NCBI GenBank assembly: GCA_002482725.1
Contig: DLGO01000038.1
Location: 19,789-83,788 of the forward strand
DNA: 64,000 bases
Direction: 5' to 3'
Source: Bacteroidetes bacterium UBA7692
Lineage (GTDB): Bacteria > Bacteroidota > Bacteroidia > Chitinophagales > LD1
The notes under the pieces were generated by a model that was given only the letters and a program-made list of their open reading frames with translations, had not been told where the DNA came from and ran no database searches. Every line of letters begins with the position of its first letter. The first letter of the stretch is position 1. Of this stretch, positions 7,887 through 17,274 are shown piece by piece. A program made the translations under genes and the position numbers.

Positions 7887-7905
7887 AAAGCCTATTTCGT
7901 GCCAG
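7887..7905 (-). promoter_or_regulatory. Candidate sigma-54 (-24/-12) promoter of rpoN
   Basis: On the minus strand the sequence reads CTGGCACGAAATAGGCTTT. This has a perfect TGGCAC -24 element, N5, then AGGCT at -12, with the invariant GG and GC dinucleotides exactly 10 nt apart. Relative to TGGCAC-N5-TTGCW only the first two bases of the -12 element differ. The predicted start would be around 7878, giving a leader of about 17 nt before the rpoN ATG. Confidence 0.55.
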
Positions 7906-7951
7906 ACTTGTAAAATGTGAGAAACAGTATGAAAAACACTCATAATGAGCT

Positions 7952-7959
7952 TATATTTG
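7952..7959 (+). promoter_or_regulatory. Possible -7 box (TATATTTG)
   Basis: TATATTTG matches the Bacteroidota -7 consensus TAnnTTTG and lies 52 bp upstream of the CHASE3 kinase ATG. No TTG is found at the matching -33 position, so support is modest; such an octamer also occurs by chance a few times in the intergenic DNA of this window. Confidence 0.3.
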
Positions 7960-8011
7960 GGTATGAGACATCTACTCGTGGAAATTCTTTGTGTATTTTT
8001 CGCCCCATAGT

Positions 8012-9430
8012 ATGAACGATAATTCCCACGCTTCCAACTTTACACAGAAGTCGTTAACTGTAATTATGCTACTATCCCTCGTAGTACTGATAATTGCTGT
8101 TTTCCTTTCCTATAGCAAGTATGCAAAAACCGTAGAAGACTACCAGGTGCTTAGCCATACTAACGAGGTGATGCGCGATATAGCCAACCTGAAGATTACA
8201 ATAAGGGAAACGGAGTCTCAAGTAAGGTCTTATGTGATTTTGCGCAGGTCTATGGTAAAGCCTGTAATGAAGGATAAGCGCAGAGAGGCTATGGTAAAGC
8301 TGCAGACTGTAGCAATGGAGGTAAAAGATAATGCTATACAGAAACATAACTGTGAGGTAATGCGGGTACTGATAGACAAGCGCCTGGATTATCTGGAGTC
8401 AGTAGTGAATCGCGTAGAGCCTGCACGGCCGGTAATTACTTTTCCGGATGATGAAGTAGCCAGAGCGATGCAGGTAATGGAGCAGTTGAATAATCAGCTG
8501 ACTGAGATGTATAATCATGAGCAAGGTTTGCTCGCGCAACGCACGCTGATAGTAAGGAGCGGAGCAAGGTTAACCCCCATATTTTTGCTCACGGCATCCT
8601 TTATAAGCGTAGTGCTCATTATTGGCGCATACTTTGTTATTATCAAAGCCTTGAACAGGTCTATTAATCTTCAGCATTCGCTGGCACAGAAAGTAAAAGA
8701 CCTGAACAGGTCCAATAATGAACTGGAACAGTTTGCTTATGTAGCATCGCATGATTTGCAGGAGCCACTGCGCAAGCTGCGTACTTTTGGCGATATGCTG
8801 CAATTAAAGGAGGGTAATGGTTTGAGCCCTGAGGGCAAAGACCTGATACTGCGTATGCAAGGCTTCGCAGCCAAGATGCAAAAACTGATAGAAGACCTGC
8901 TTACCTTTTCGCGTGTGGTGAATAATAACTACGAGCTAAAGGAGATAGACCTGAATAAGGTGGTGAATGATGTGAAGAGCAACATTGCCCTTATAAATAA
9001 CAACAGGAAAGTGATACTGACTGTTCCCCATTTGCCAACTGTAATGGGGTTCGATACACAACTGTTTCAACTTTTTCAAAACATACTTGCCAACTCGGTA
9101 AAATATGCTAAGGCCACCGGAGATATCAAAGTGGTAATAATGTGCTCTGAGGTTAAAGGAGACCAAGTGCCGGATGCAACAGCGGATAAAGAAGAGCTTT
9201 TTTATAAAATTTCTGTAAAAGATAATGGTATAGGCTTTGATAGTCAGTATGCTCAAAAAATATTTGTAATTTTCCAACGGTTACACGGCAAATCGGAATA
9301 TGAGGGAACCGGCATAGGACTTTCTATATGCAAGCGGGTGGTAGAAAACCATTCCGGGTATATAGAGGCAAATGGAAAACCTAACGAAGGGGCGGAGTTT
9401 ATTATTTATTTACCGAAACCAAAGCGATGA
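8012..9430 (+). CDS. CHASE3 membrane sensor histidine kinase
   Basis: 472 residues from the ATG at 8012 (an in-frame GTG at 7991 would add seven residues with no benefit). TM1 is at about 14-34, followed by an extracytoplasmic helical CHASE3 domain (about 38-175; IRETESQVRSYVI), TM2 at about 185-207 and a short coiled coil. The HisKA domain carries the H-box ASHDLQEPLRKL typical of phytochrome-type kinases. The HATPase domain has the N-box LFQNILANSVKYA, G1 DNGIGF, an F-box with the phrase KIFVIFQRLHG, and G2 GTGIGLSI. The stop overlaps the ATG of the following receiver protein (ATGA), indicating a cognate pair. CHASE3 ligands are generally unknown. Confidence 0.93.
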   Translation: MNDNSHASNFTQKSLTVIMLLSLVVLIIAVFLSYSKYAKTVEDYQVLSHTNEVMRDIANLKITIRETESQVRSYVILRRSMVKPVMKDKRREAMVKLQTVAMEVKDNAIQKHNCEVMRVLIDKRLDYLESVVNRVEPARPVITFPDDEVARAMQVMEQLNNQLTEMYNHEQGLLAQRTLIVRSGARLTPIFLLTASFISVVLIIGAYFVIIKALNRSINLQHSLAQKVKDLNRSNNELEQFAYVASHDLQEPLRKLRTFGDMLQLKEGNGLSPEGKDLILRMQGFAAKMQKLIEDLLTFSRVVNNNYELKEIDLNKVVNDVKSNIALINNNRKVILTVPHLPTVMGFDTQLFQLFQNILANSVKYAKATGDIKVVIMCSEVKGDQVPDATADKEELFYKISVKDNGIGFDSQYAQKIFVIFQRLHGKSEYEGTGIGLSICKRVVENHSGYIEANGKPNEGAEFIIYLPKPKR

Positions 9431-9864
9431 ACAGTAATTTTTCTGTACTTGTGGCAGATGATGATCATGATGATAAGATGCTACTGAAACTGGCATTTCA
9501 AGAGAATAAGTTAACGGATAAGCTAAGTTTTGTGGATGATGGTGCTGCACTGATGCAATACCTAGGGGAATGTGGGAAAGGAAAGGAAAATACCCAATAT
9601 CCCTCAATAATACTTTTGGACCTGAATATGCCCCGTATGGATGGCAGGGAGGCCCTTCAACGTATTAAAGCCGACAATGCCCTTAGCAAAATCCCGGTTA
9701 TCATATTTTCAACTTCCAATATAGAGCAGGATATAGAAAATAGCTATAAGCTGGGTGCAAACAGCTATATCACCAAACCATCTGAATTTTTGCAATTAGT
9801 TGATATAGTTCACAATATACATTCATTTTGGTGCGAGGCAGTAGCACTACCGATACTTTCTTAA
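9427..9864 (+). CDS. Single-domain response regulator, Rcp1-like
   Basis: 145 residues, receiver domain only. Acidic pocket DDD at 11-13, phospho-acceptor Asp65 in ILLDLNMPRMDG, Ser in VIIFSTS and Lys117 in ITKPSE. The insertion between beta-2 and alpha-2 (GECGKGKENTQYPS) and the D-D-D-x-D-D start are typical of Rcp1-type receivers that partner phytochrome-like kinases. With no output domain it probably acts by protein contact or as a phosphate shuttle. It overlaps the CHASE3 kinase by 4 bp and is almost certainly its partner. Confidence 0.93.
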   Translation: MNSNFSVLVADDDHDDKMLLKLAFQENKLTDKLSFVDDGAALMQYLGECGKGKENTQYPSIILLDLNMPRMDGREALQRIKADNALSKIPVIIFSTSNIEQDIENSYKLGANSYITKPSEFLQLVDIVHNIHSFWCEAVALPILS

Positions 9865-9924
9865 TACATAATATTAGTTTGGCATGCTTTTTTCTTATAA
9901 GTTCTACAACGGAAAAACGAAGTT

Positions 9925-10257
9925 ATGAAAGTGCTAATAATAGATGATGAAGTGGAGATCTGCATGTTGCTTAGCAGAATCATGAAAAAAAGGGCAAAAG
10001 AGGTTAATGTAGCACATTCGGTACGTGAAGGCATAGCTTGCATTGATAGTTCAAACCCTGATGTAATTTTCCTGGATAACAATTTGCCTGACGGGCAAGG
10101 TAAAGACTATATTAAATCAATAAAGCATAATTGCCCTAATACAAAACTTATCTTCATAAGTGCTACTACTAATATCAAAGATGAGGTGCTGAATAACGGT
10201 GCGGATTATTTCTTTGAAAAACCTGTTTCACTGCAACAGATAGACAGGGTGATTTGA
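9925..10257 (+). CDS. Single-domain response regulator (CheY-like)
   Basis: 110 residues, receiver domain only. MKVLIIDDEVEI carries the acidic pair, Asp51 lies in VIFLDNNLPDG, Ser79 in LIFISATT and Lys99 in FFEKPVS. The domain ends right after alpha-5 begins, so it is shorter than usual but keeps every catalytic residue. It lies 60 bp after the Rcp1-like gene in the same direction and may be part of the same relay. It has a different receiver type from its neighbour, so it is not a simple duplicate. Confidence 0.9.
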   Translation: MKVLIIDDEVEICMLLSRIMKKRAKEVNVAHSVREGIACIDSSNPDVIFLDNNLPDGQGKDYIKSIKHNCPNTKLIFISATTNIKDEVLNNGADYFFEKPVSLQQIDRVI

Positions 10258-10361
10258 CTGCTATTAGTAGATGATCAACAAATATTTTGACTAGCCGGGC
10301 TGCATTGCCGGTATAAACTAAAAATGCCTTATTGGCTAACAGATAAAAAATTAAAGAATAA

Positions 10362-11408
10362 ATGTCCAATAAGCTTAATCCTATTATAAAGCAGCTTTTT
10401 CTATTTGCCCTGATATTGTTTATCGGCATAATGATTGTTTATCACCTGAGGCCTGTAATAAATGGCCTATTAGGTGCTTTGGCATTACATATCATTTTAC
10501 GGCCTTTATATTTCAAAATGGTTCGCGATAGAGGTTGGGGACCAAGAATATCTACTACTCTTTTGTTGCTTACTTCATTTGTGGTGATGTGCCTGCCGAT
10601 ATCGCTATTGTTCTATTCGGTGATAACCAGCATACAGGATGTAGCAGCAAATTTCAACCAGATAAACGCTACGCTTGTACACTCCTTTGATTGGATAAAA
10701 CAGCAGACAGGTATCAATATTTTTACACCGGAGACATTAAGGAGCGTTTCGGAGCGCATTGCTATGATAGTGCCGATAATCGTGAACAGTACAGCAGGTA
10801 TGGTATTGGATATAGCCACTATGTATTTTGTACTTTACTTCACACTTACCGAGATCGATATGTTTGAAGGGTTTGTACGCAGGAACCTGCCTTTCAAAAA
10901 ACAGAATAACATCATCCTGTTGAGGGAATTGAAAATCCAAACTAAAGCAAATGTTATAGGTATTCCTCTTGTTGGCCTGGCGCAGGGTGTGATAGCATTT
11001 ATAGCGTATTTGATTGTGGGATTAGATGGTGCACTGATGTGGGCATCGGTTACAGGGGTGGCTTCCATATTGCCATTTGTAGGTACGGCATTAGTTTGGC
11101 TGCCTATATCTATATATCTTTTTACGCAGGGGCAAAACTGGCAGGGAACAACCCTGCTACTTATTGGCGCTATTGTAATCACCAATGTAGATAATATAGT
11201 GCGCATGGTCGCACAAAAGAAAATCGGGAATATACATCCGCTGGTGACATTACTTGGCGTAATTATAGGCTTGAGTGTGTTCGGATTTATCGGCCTCATA
11301 TTTGGCCCGCTTATTATCTCGTACTTCTTCATTTTGGTGCGCATATACCAGGATGAGTTTACGGATATAGATGTTAACAATGACCCGCCTGTTGAAACTG
11401 ATAAATAG
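10362..11408 (+). CDS. AI-2E family transporter (PerM/YdiK-like)
   Basis: 348-residue polytopic membrane protein with the layout of PF01594. Two or three N-terminal TM helices (LFLFALILFIGIMIVYHL; LLGALALHIILRPL; TTLLLLTSFVVMCLPISLLFY) are followed by a large amphipathic soluble segment (about 85-150) and then five further TM helices with the family's GP and PF signatures (SILPFVGTALVWLP; GLIFGPLIISYFFIL). Members are secondary permeases; some export AI-2 or ions, most have unknown substrates. It follows the lone receiver by 104 bp. The 3' neighbour is convergent and only 6 bp away, with no terminator seen between them. Confidence 0.88.
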   Translation: MSNKLNPIIKQLFLFALILFIGIMIVYHLRPVINGLLGALALHIILRPLYFKMVRDRGWGPRISTTLLLLTSFVVMCLPISLLFYSVITSIQDVAANFNQINATLVHSFDWIKQQTGINIFTPETLRSVSERIAMIVPIIVNSTAGMVLDIATMYFVLYFTLTEIDMFEGFVRRNLPFKKQNNIILLRELKIQTKANVIGIPLVGLAQGVIAFIAYLIVGLDGALMWASVTGVASILPFVGTALVWLPISIYLFTQGQNWQGTTLLLIGAIVITNVDNIVRMVAQKKIGNIHPLVTLLGVIIGLSVFGFIGLIFGPLIISYFFILVRIYQDEFTDIDVNNDPPVETDK

Positions 11409-11414
11409 ATGCGT

Positions 11415-12839
11415 CTAGGCTTTTAACTGATTGACCATGGTAATAAGCCAGGGCTTATTGGTTACATCTTTACTGCTATTCACTTTGCTTTCCAGGTTAT
11501 CCAATTCTTTATAGTAGGTTGCTTTGTTCATGGATACTGCTGCAATCCTTATTTTATTCAAGGTCTTTGTGAATCGGATAAAATTCAGGTGCGATTGCTT
11601 CTGTAGTGTGGCGATATCCTTGTTTCGCAGTACGAATGCCCGGAAGGAGTCTGTGCAATAATCGAGTAGGTCAAAATCCTCTTCTTCATAAGCAGCTTTC
11701 ATCATGATGGAGCGGGCACTCAGGTTATAGAATATATCGGTAAACTGAACAGACTGTAAAAGGCGCAGTGCGTTTTTAAGTTCCCTTTTTTCGTATAGCA
11801 GGTGTGCGAGGTTAAACTGATAGGCATTATCGCGCACATCGGTCTTTAGCTTGTCTTTCCAGGATTCGATGAAGTTTTGGCAATAGTCAAACTCCTTTAA
11901 CCTACAGCCCACGGATACGATATTCTTAAAATCCCATTCGGATAGGGTATCGCAACTACAGATCCTTTGCTGGGCTATTTGTGTCTGGTATATCGTGAAC
12001 AGTTCCTTCAGGAAATCTGTATTGCCGTCATTAATTTTTCGTATGCAATAGTTTTGAGCGTAGGAGTACATGTTGTAGGCTTCTGCTGAATCTATCAGCA
12101 GGGCATTTTGCGCCAGCAGTTCTTTTAATGCTGCAAAGGGCAGCGGGTCATCGGGGTTGGTAAGCGAGGTGTAAATGTTCTTATAAATGGCCGCTGCGGG
12201 ATTAGCAGAAAAGAAAGCTTCATTGTGGTTTACTATCTCTATTACAGGTTCAATAAACTGTGCCTTATAACCGGCATTGATGATTCTGTTGCGGTTTATC
12301 ATTTCGCAGGCGTTCTTCAGCTTTTCGGCAAAATAAAACTGGTCGAGGTTGTCGGATTTCTTTTGCAGGTTGTCATCGGGCTTCCTGACACCGCTGCTGA
12401 TAAAATCGAGGTCAGCTTCTTCAAATAATCTGTACCGGATAAAGGTAGACTGGGTAGGCTCTTCAACAGCAGCGTCTATGGCTTTCTTTAATTCTTTTTT
12501 CATTCCGCGCTTACGTAGTTCGTTAGCCGCGTGCAGTTGAGTTGCAGCGGGGTCCGCAAGGAAATTGCTTACTGCAAGGAACTTTTGCGTAAGCCTGAAC
12601 AAGTAAGTCATCAAGTCGCTTATCTGCTGCTCATCAGCTTTTCCTTTGCCAAAGATGTATTTGTATGCCGCAGCTTTGGTACATGCTTCGGGGTGGTGCA
12701 GATTGGCTATAATAAACTCATGCAACTGCATTACATGTTTGTGGGTATTGAAATAGGGAGATAATACAAAGGCCGAAAATTGCTTTAGTTCTGATTTGCC
12801 AAAGGCAGAATAGGTGCGTAGTAGTTTGGATGCTTCCAT
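11415..12839 (-). CDS. Conserved-looking helical protein of unknown function
   Basis: 474 residues, soluble, no signal peptide or TM segment, and no catalytic motif I recognise. It begins MEASKLLRTYSAFGKSELKQFSAFVLSPYFN and is helical throughout. The central and C-terminal parts have TPR/HEAT-like pairs (for example NLAHLLYEKRELKNALRLLQSVQFTD and the acidic segment EEEDFDLLDYCTDSFRAFV). The frame is long and clean, so coding is certain. A canonical -7 box (TAGCTTTG on the minus strand, 12847-12854) sits only 7 nt before the ATG, which would make the mRNA almost leaderless if used. The start MEASKLL fits the proximity of that box. Confidence 0.8.
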   Translation of the reverse strand: MEASKLLRTYSAFGKSELKQFSAFVLSPYFNTHKHVMQLHEFIIANLHHPEACTKAAAYKYIFGKGKADEQQISDLMTYLFRLTQKFLAVSNFLADPAATQLHAANELRKRGMKKELKKAIDAAVEEPTQSTFIRYRLFEEADLDFISSGVRKPDDNLQKKSDNLDQFYFAEKLKNACEMINRNRIINAGYKAQFIEPVIEIVNHNEAFFSANPAAAIYKNIYTSLTNPDDPLPFAALKELLAQNALLIDSAEAYNMYSYAQNYCIRKINDGNTDFLKELFTIYQTQIAQQRICSCDTLSEWDFKNIVSVGCRLKEFDYCQNFIESWKDKLKTDVRDNAYQFNLAHLLYEKRELKNALRLLQSVQFTDIFYNLSARSIMMKAAYEEEDFDLLDYCTDSFRAFVLRNKDIATLQKQSHLNFIRFTKTLNKIRIAAVSMNKATYYKELDNLESKVNSSKDVTNKPWLITMVNQLKA

Positions 12840-12846
12840 GGTTGGT

Positions 12847-12854
12847 CAAAGCTA
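12847..12854 (-). promoter_or_regulatory. Possible -7 box very close to the start codon
   Basis: CAAAGCTA on the plus strand is TAGCTTTG on the minus strand, a perfect TAnnTTTG. Initiation about 7 nt beyond it would fall on the start codon at 12839. No TTG is present at the -33 position, so a chance match is possible. Confidence 0.3.
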
Positions 12855-13008
12855 TGTAATATTTTATTCAGACTGTAATAATGTTTCCCAATTAAAACTA
12901 GCATATGCTTAAATAAGTATCTGTAAATGAATGCATTGATTTGTTATTTTAATTATGTATTAATCCATAAATGAATAAATATGGACTATGTCACAGGGAT
13001 TGATAGAA

Positions 13009-13032
13009 ATATGTTTACAGCGTCAAATAATG
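13009..13032 (+). promoter_or_regulatory. Conserved upstream element, copy 1
   Basis: ATATGTTTACAGCGTC followed by AAATAATG, 50 bp before the ATG of the first tandem surface-protein gene. Nearly the same 24 bp recurs at 17275 and 20851 before the two downstream paralogs, although the DNA around the copies is not conserved. It contains TATGTTTA, close to a TAnnTTTG -7 box, but no -33 TTG; it may be a promoter, operator or leader element. Confidence 0.6.
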
Positions 13033-13081
13033 CATTCAAGGACAGAAAACACATTGATTCAGTAACTTAAAACTTAGAAAT

Positions 13082-16000
13082 ATGAAACCAATTTATTTTA
13101 AAATTCTTTTTATGCTGTTGCTCGGTATAGCAACGGTGCAGTCGAGGGCCGGCATTACGCTGCTCTCACCAAATGGGGGGGAGGTATTTCACAATCAGGT
13201 AATTGTGAGGTGGAGTGCCAACGGTGCTACAAATAGCATAAATATTTATCTGTCAACTGATGATGGGAGCACATATACACCCGAACTGTTGGGATATAGT
13301 ATTACTCCAAATGATACAGGTAGTATAACTCTGAATTCGCTAAATAGCTCAAGGCGATCGAACAGATGTTTTATCCGTATAGAAGATGCAAGTGCTCCTG
13401 CGAGTTTTGATGCAAGCAATGATTCATTTGCTGTTCAGGTAAATTATGCTCCGCAAGCTTATGATAGCTTGGTTACGCCCATGAATGTACCAATAGCTTA
13501 TGCACCTGATGTTTATGACAATGATACTGATGATAAGCATGTTATAACTACTAGCTCCAATCCGCCAAATGGTACAGTTATTGCGTTGAGCGATTCTACC
13601 TTTACTTATACTCCTAATTCAGGGTATGTGGGTTATGATAGTTTCTCGGTGCGTATTTGCGACGATGGCACTCCTTCTTTGTGCGGCAATGGATTTGTTA
13701 GAATTTATGTAGGTTGCGATCAATTGGAAGTTAATCCAGGTGCGAATGCTACAATATGCTCAACATCAGGTTATCTTTTGGGTGGTAACCCAACTGCATC
13801 AGGTGGTACGGCTCCATATAGCTATCAATGGTCGGCATATACAATACTGGATAATGCATATTCTGCCAACCCGGTGATAACAAGCAATTACTCAGGAACT
13901 AGAGTTGTGTTATTGCGCGTAACCGATGCTAATGGTTGCCTTGCAGATACAATTGTACGCATTACGGGCGGTTCTTCCGGTAACTTAATCATACAGAATG
14001 GCATAATAAATACTGGTTGCCTTGGAAATACGGGGTCTATTGATATCGGTGTGTCCGGTGGCGGGACATATACATATAGTTGGAGCAATGGCACTACTAC
14101 AGAGGATGTTTCAGGGTTACAGGCAGGTACTTATATTGTTTCGGTTTCTGATGGCTCAACATGTATCAGCACAAAAAGCTTTATAGTAGGACAGGATACT
14201 GCTGCTTTTGTCATCAATCAGGATAATCTGCAGAATGCAGGTTGCCTTGGAAATGATGGGTCGATAAGGGTGATAGTATCAGGGCCGGGAGCACCTTTTA
14301 CTTATGCATGGTCAAATGTAGCAACAACCAATGAGGTAACAGGTCTAAGTAGTGGAACATACACAGTAACTGTAACCAATAGCTCAGGGTGTTCACTTAT
14401 CAGAAGTTTTGGAATCGGCTCGTCTTCAGCTTCTTTTTCGCTGCAGGATACTATTTTTCCTGCTAACTGTGGCTCAAACAACGGTGAAATAGATTTGATA
14501 GTAACAGGCCCTGGAGCGCCTTTTACATACTTGTGGAGCAATGGAAGCACAGGGAGTGGTATAAATAGTTTGAGCGCGGGACTTTATTTTGTAACAGTTT
14601 TGGATAACGCAGGGTGCAGTTTACGCGACTCTTTTGATGTTACTTCATCTCCGGTTTTCAGCATAGTGACCGATTTCAAAAATGATGAATCATGCGCAGG
14701 TAATGATGGTGTCATAGATGTTAGTGTTTTCGGTGCAGGGGCACCGTTTACTTATGCATGGAGTATAGGTGCGACTACGGACGATATTGCAGGTTTGGAT
14801 TCAGGGCAATATTCACTTATAGTAACCAATTCATTTGGTTGTACCGCAACTGAATATTATCACATCGCGCCATCATCTACGGTATTGCACATTACCAGAG
14901 ATTCGATTGTGAAGTATACGTGTGGTGTACCGGCAGGAGGTTTCCTGGCTGTGTCGGCTAGTGGTGGTACTGCTCCGTATACGTATTTATGGAACAATGG
15001 TGTTTCTCCGGATAATGAAATTTCCGGCCTTCCGGGTGGGGTGTATACTGTCTATGCAGTAGATGCAATGGGTTGTAGTGCTAGCTATTCAGATACCATA
15101 ATTGAGGTGCAATCTTTAAGCCTGTCAGCTATTGTTACAAATATTGGTTGTAATAGTTTAGGTGCTATAGATTTATCTGTAGGGGGAACAGCCGGTCCAT
15201 ATACTTATGAATGGAGTAATGTATATACTACAGAAGACCTTGTCGCTATTTCTTTAGCAGGTAATTACTCGGTTACGGTAACCAATGGCAGTGGGTGTTC
15301 TGCAGTGCAGACTTATCCAATAGCAAATGTCTCATCAAGCCTACATGTTTCTATTAAAGGAGATTCTGTGTTATGTGCAAATCAGCAAACCATTTTGTAT
15401 GCTTATGTTACAGGTGACACCACCTCGTATGCAATTGATTGGCAATATCCGGGTATGCCGGCCAATGATACCTCCGCTAACATTTTGGTGAAAGCCAATC
15501 CCGGTAACAGTATTGCTTATATACTTACAGTGACGGATATAACAGGATGCAGTAAAAGTGATACTATGGTTGTTCGCTCTACAACGGATAGTATTACGGT
15601 TGTGATTGATTCGATACAGGCACAGGGCTGCCCGAATCCTTTGGGGTCGATATTTATATCCGCAAACAGTGCTGCTCTGCCATTGACCTATGAGTGGGTA
15701 AATGCTCCGCTGCCAACGTTTACAGAGGATCTTTTAAGCGTGCAGGCAAATACGTATTATTTGAACGTGAAAAATGCAAGTGGCTGTGTACATCAGGATA
15801 TGATTACTGTACCAAGAGGTATAGAATCTTATATAGACAATGGCGATACTACCTTTTGTAATATTGATACAGTAAGATTAAGGACATTTACTTCTCAGGG
15901 TATTGCACCGTATACTTACAAGTGGGCTTCATCTAATCCTGCATATAATTCTACTGATGAGGTTCTAAAAGCCTATGGTGGAGAAACAGGTTTTGTAGTT

Positions 16001-17068
16001 GTAGAAGTAACAGATAGCAAAGGCTGTAAGGCATTTGATTCGGCCTATATATTTATAGATACCTGTGTATGGCCTGGTGATGCCAACTATGATGGGGTCG
16101 TGAGCGCTGATGATGTGTTGAATATAGGTGTGGCCTATGGCGATACGGGCTATTGGAGAGGCACAAATATAAATTGGTTTGGCTTCAGGTCCAGGGATTG
16201 GGAGCGCCATTTTGCAGATGGCCTGGACCATGAGCATGCAGACTGTAATGGTGATGCAATAATCAATCATGATGATACAATTGCGGTAACTGTAAACTAT
16301 AGCAAGACACATGCACGGGGTGGATGGGTAAATGGAGACAGAATGGTTGACCCTGTACTGACTACAACATTCAGTGCGGATACCACATACGCAGGGCAGG
16401 GGTTGACAGCGCAAGTACAATTGGGTACAAGCACTTTGCCGGCTACCGATGTTTTCGGTATAGCATTCAGGATGAACTTCCCTCCCGGAAAGGTAGACAC
16501 ATTCCTTGGGCTTGATTTTACCGGTAACTGGCTGACTGCAGGCAATGCAAATGCTATTTATTTCCGTAAACTCAATATGTCACAAGGATTTGTAGATATA
16601 TGTGTGGTACGTACCGATGGCACGAACCGTACAGGTTTCGGACTTTTGGCAAATGCCAGCTTTGTAATGAAGGATGATATCACCGGAAAGAATGACAACA
16701 GAACATTCTCAACCTTTGAAATAACCTACAGCAATGTAAAAATGATATCTGCGAATGAAGATGTGCTATCGGTATTTGCAGAAGACAAAGAAACTATGCT
16801 GGCACAGTTTCCTAATGGAATAGGCCAGGTGGATGAGATAAAAGCAACGGTGTACCCTAACCCGGTACACCAAACTATGCTGCTGGTGGCAGATGGTATG
16901 CTACAGCAGGTGGAAGTGGTAAATGGTTTGGGTAGCAATTTGAATGTACCGGTTGAGCTAAAAGGCAATACTGCAAACGTTGATGCCTCGGGGCTGACAG
17001 CCGGAGTGTACTACCTGCACCTGACCACAGCTAATGGAAAAGCTGTGAAGCGTATAGTGAAGTATTAA
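13082..17068 (+). CDS. T9SS-exported surface protein with seven SprB-like repeats
   Basis: 1328-residue secreted protein. Signal peptide 1-23 (ending VQSRAG). Residues 25-120 form an Ig-like domain starting ITLLSPNGGE. Residues 121-212 are a cadherin-like/Big_9 domain (FTYTPNSGYVGYDSFSVR). A PKD-like domain follows, then seven SprB-like repeats of about 70-80 residues with the phrase G-x-GAPFTYxWSNG-x-TTEDixGLxAGxYxVTVT-xxxGC. Residues 996-1076 hold two dockerin-like calcium loops (GDANYDGVVSADD and DCNGDAIINHDD), 1095-1235 a cohesin-like beta domain, and 1254-1328 a type A sorting domain (VYPNPVHQTMLL ... AGVYYLHL ... KRIVKY). It should cross the outer membrane by type IX secretion and probably works in adhesion or surface assembly. 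It is the first of three tandem paralogs. Confidence 0.88.
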   Translation: MKPIYFKILFMLLLGIATVQSRAGITLLSPNGGEVFHNQVIVRWSANGATNSINIYLSTDDGSTYTPELLGYSITPNDTGSITLNSLNSSRRSNRCFIRIEDASAPASFDASNDSFAVQVNYAPQAYDSLVTPMNVPIAYAPDVYDNDTDDKHVITTSSNPPNGTVIALSDSTFTYTPNSGYVGYDSFSVRICDDGTPSLCGNGFVRIYVGCDQLEVNPGANATICSTSGYLLGGNPTASGGTAPYSYQWSAYTILDNAYSANPVITSNYSGTRVVLLRVTDANGCLADTIVRITGGSSGNLIIQNGIINTGCLGNTGSIDIGVSGGGTYTYSWSNGTTTEDVSGLQAGTYIVSVSDGSTCISTKSFIVGQDTAAFVINQDNLQNAGCLGNDGSIRVIVSGPGAPFTYAWSNVATTNEVTGLSSGTYTVTVTNSSGCSLIRSFGIGSSSASFSLQDTIFPANCGSNNGEIDLIVTGPGAPFTYLWSNGSTGSGINSLSAGLYFVTVLDNAGCSLRDSFDVTSSPVFSIVTDFKNDESCAGNDGVIDVSVFGAGAPFTYAWSIGATTDDIAGLDSGQYSLIVTNSFGCTATEYYHIAPSSTVLHITRDSIVKYTCGVPAGGFLAVSASGGTAPYTYLWNNGVSPDNEISGLPGGVYTVYAVDAMGCSASYSDTIIEVQSLSLSAIVTNIGCNSLGAIDLSVGGTAGPYTYEWSNVYTTEDLVAISLAGNYSVTVTNGSGCSAVQTYPIANVSSSLHVSIKGDSVLCANQQTILYAYVTGDTTSYAIDWQYPGMPANDTSANILVKANPGNSIAYILTVTDITGCSKSDTMVVRSTTDSITVVIDSIQAQGCPNPLGSIFISANSAALPLTYEWVNAPLPTFTEDLLSVQANTYYLNVKNASGCVHQDMITVPRGIESYIDNGDTTFCNIDTVRLRTFTSQGIAPYTYKWASSNPAYNSTDEVLKAYGGETGFVVVEVTDSKGCKAFDSAYIFIDTCVWPGDANYDGVVSADDVLNIGVAYGDTGYWRGTNINWFGFRSRDWERHFADGLDHEHADCNGDAIINHDDTIAVTVNYSKTHARGGWVNGDRMVDPVLTTTFSADTTYAGQGLTAQVQLGTSTLPATDVFGIAFRMNFPPGKVDTFLGLDFTGNWLTAGNANAIYFRKLNMSQGFVDICVVRTDGTNRTGFGLLANASFVMKDDITGKNDNRTFSTFEITYSNVKMISANEDVLSVFAEDKETMLAQFPNGIGQVDEIKATVYPNPVHQTMLLVADGMLQQVEVVNGLGSNLNVPVELKGNTANVDASGLTAGVYYLHLTTANGKAVKRIVKY

Positions 17069-17091
17069 ACCGGATTTTGGTATTATTTCTG

Positions 17092-17125
17092 AAAGGGGAA
17101 TTGACTATGTCAATTCCCCTTTTTA
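17092..17125 (+). terminator. Intrinsic terminator
   Basis: AAAGGGGAATTGAC and GTCAATTCCCCTTT form a perfect 14-bp stem with a TAT loop, followed by T residues. It separates the first and second tandem surface-protein genes, so each is probably transcribed from its own promoter. Confidence 0.92.
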
Positions 17126-17274
17126 TTTAAATGATAAGGGTGAATTTAATTGAATCATTTTTATATGATTTAATTGATTGTAAAACATTGATAATTAGTA
17201 ATTTATAAATTTCTTATGTTATTTAGTACTCCAAAATTATAAAAATCTGTACCTTTATTAGAGCAGGAAAGGAA

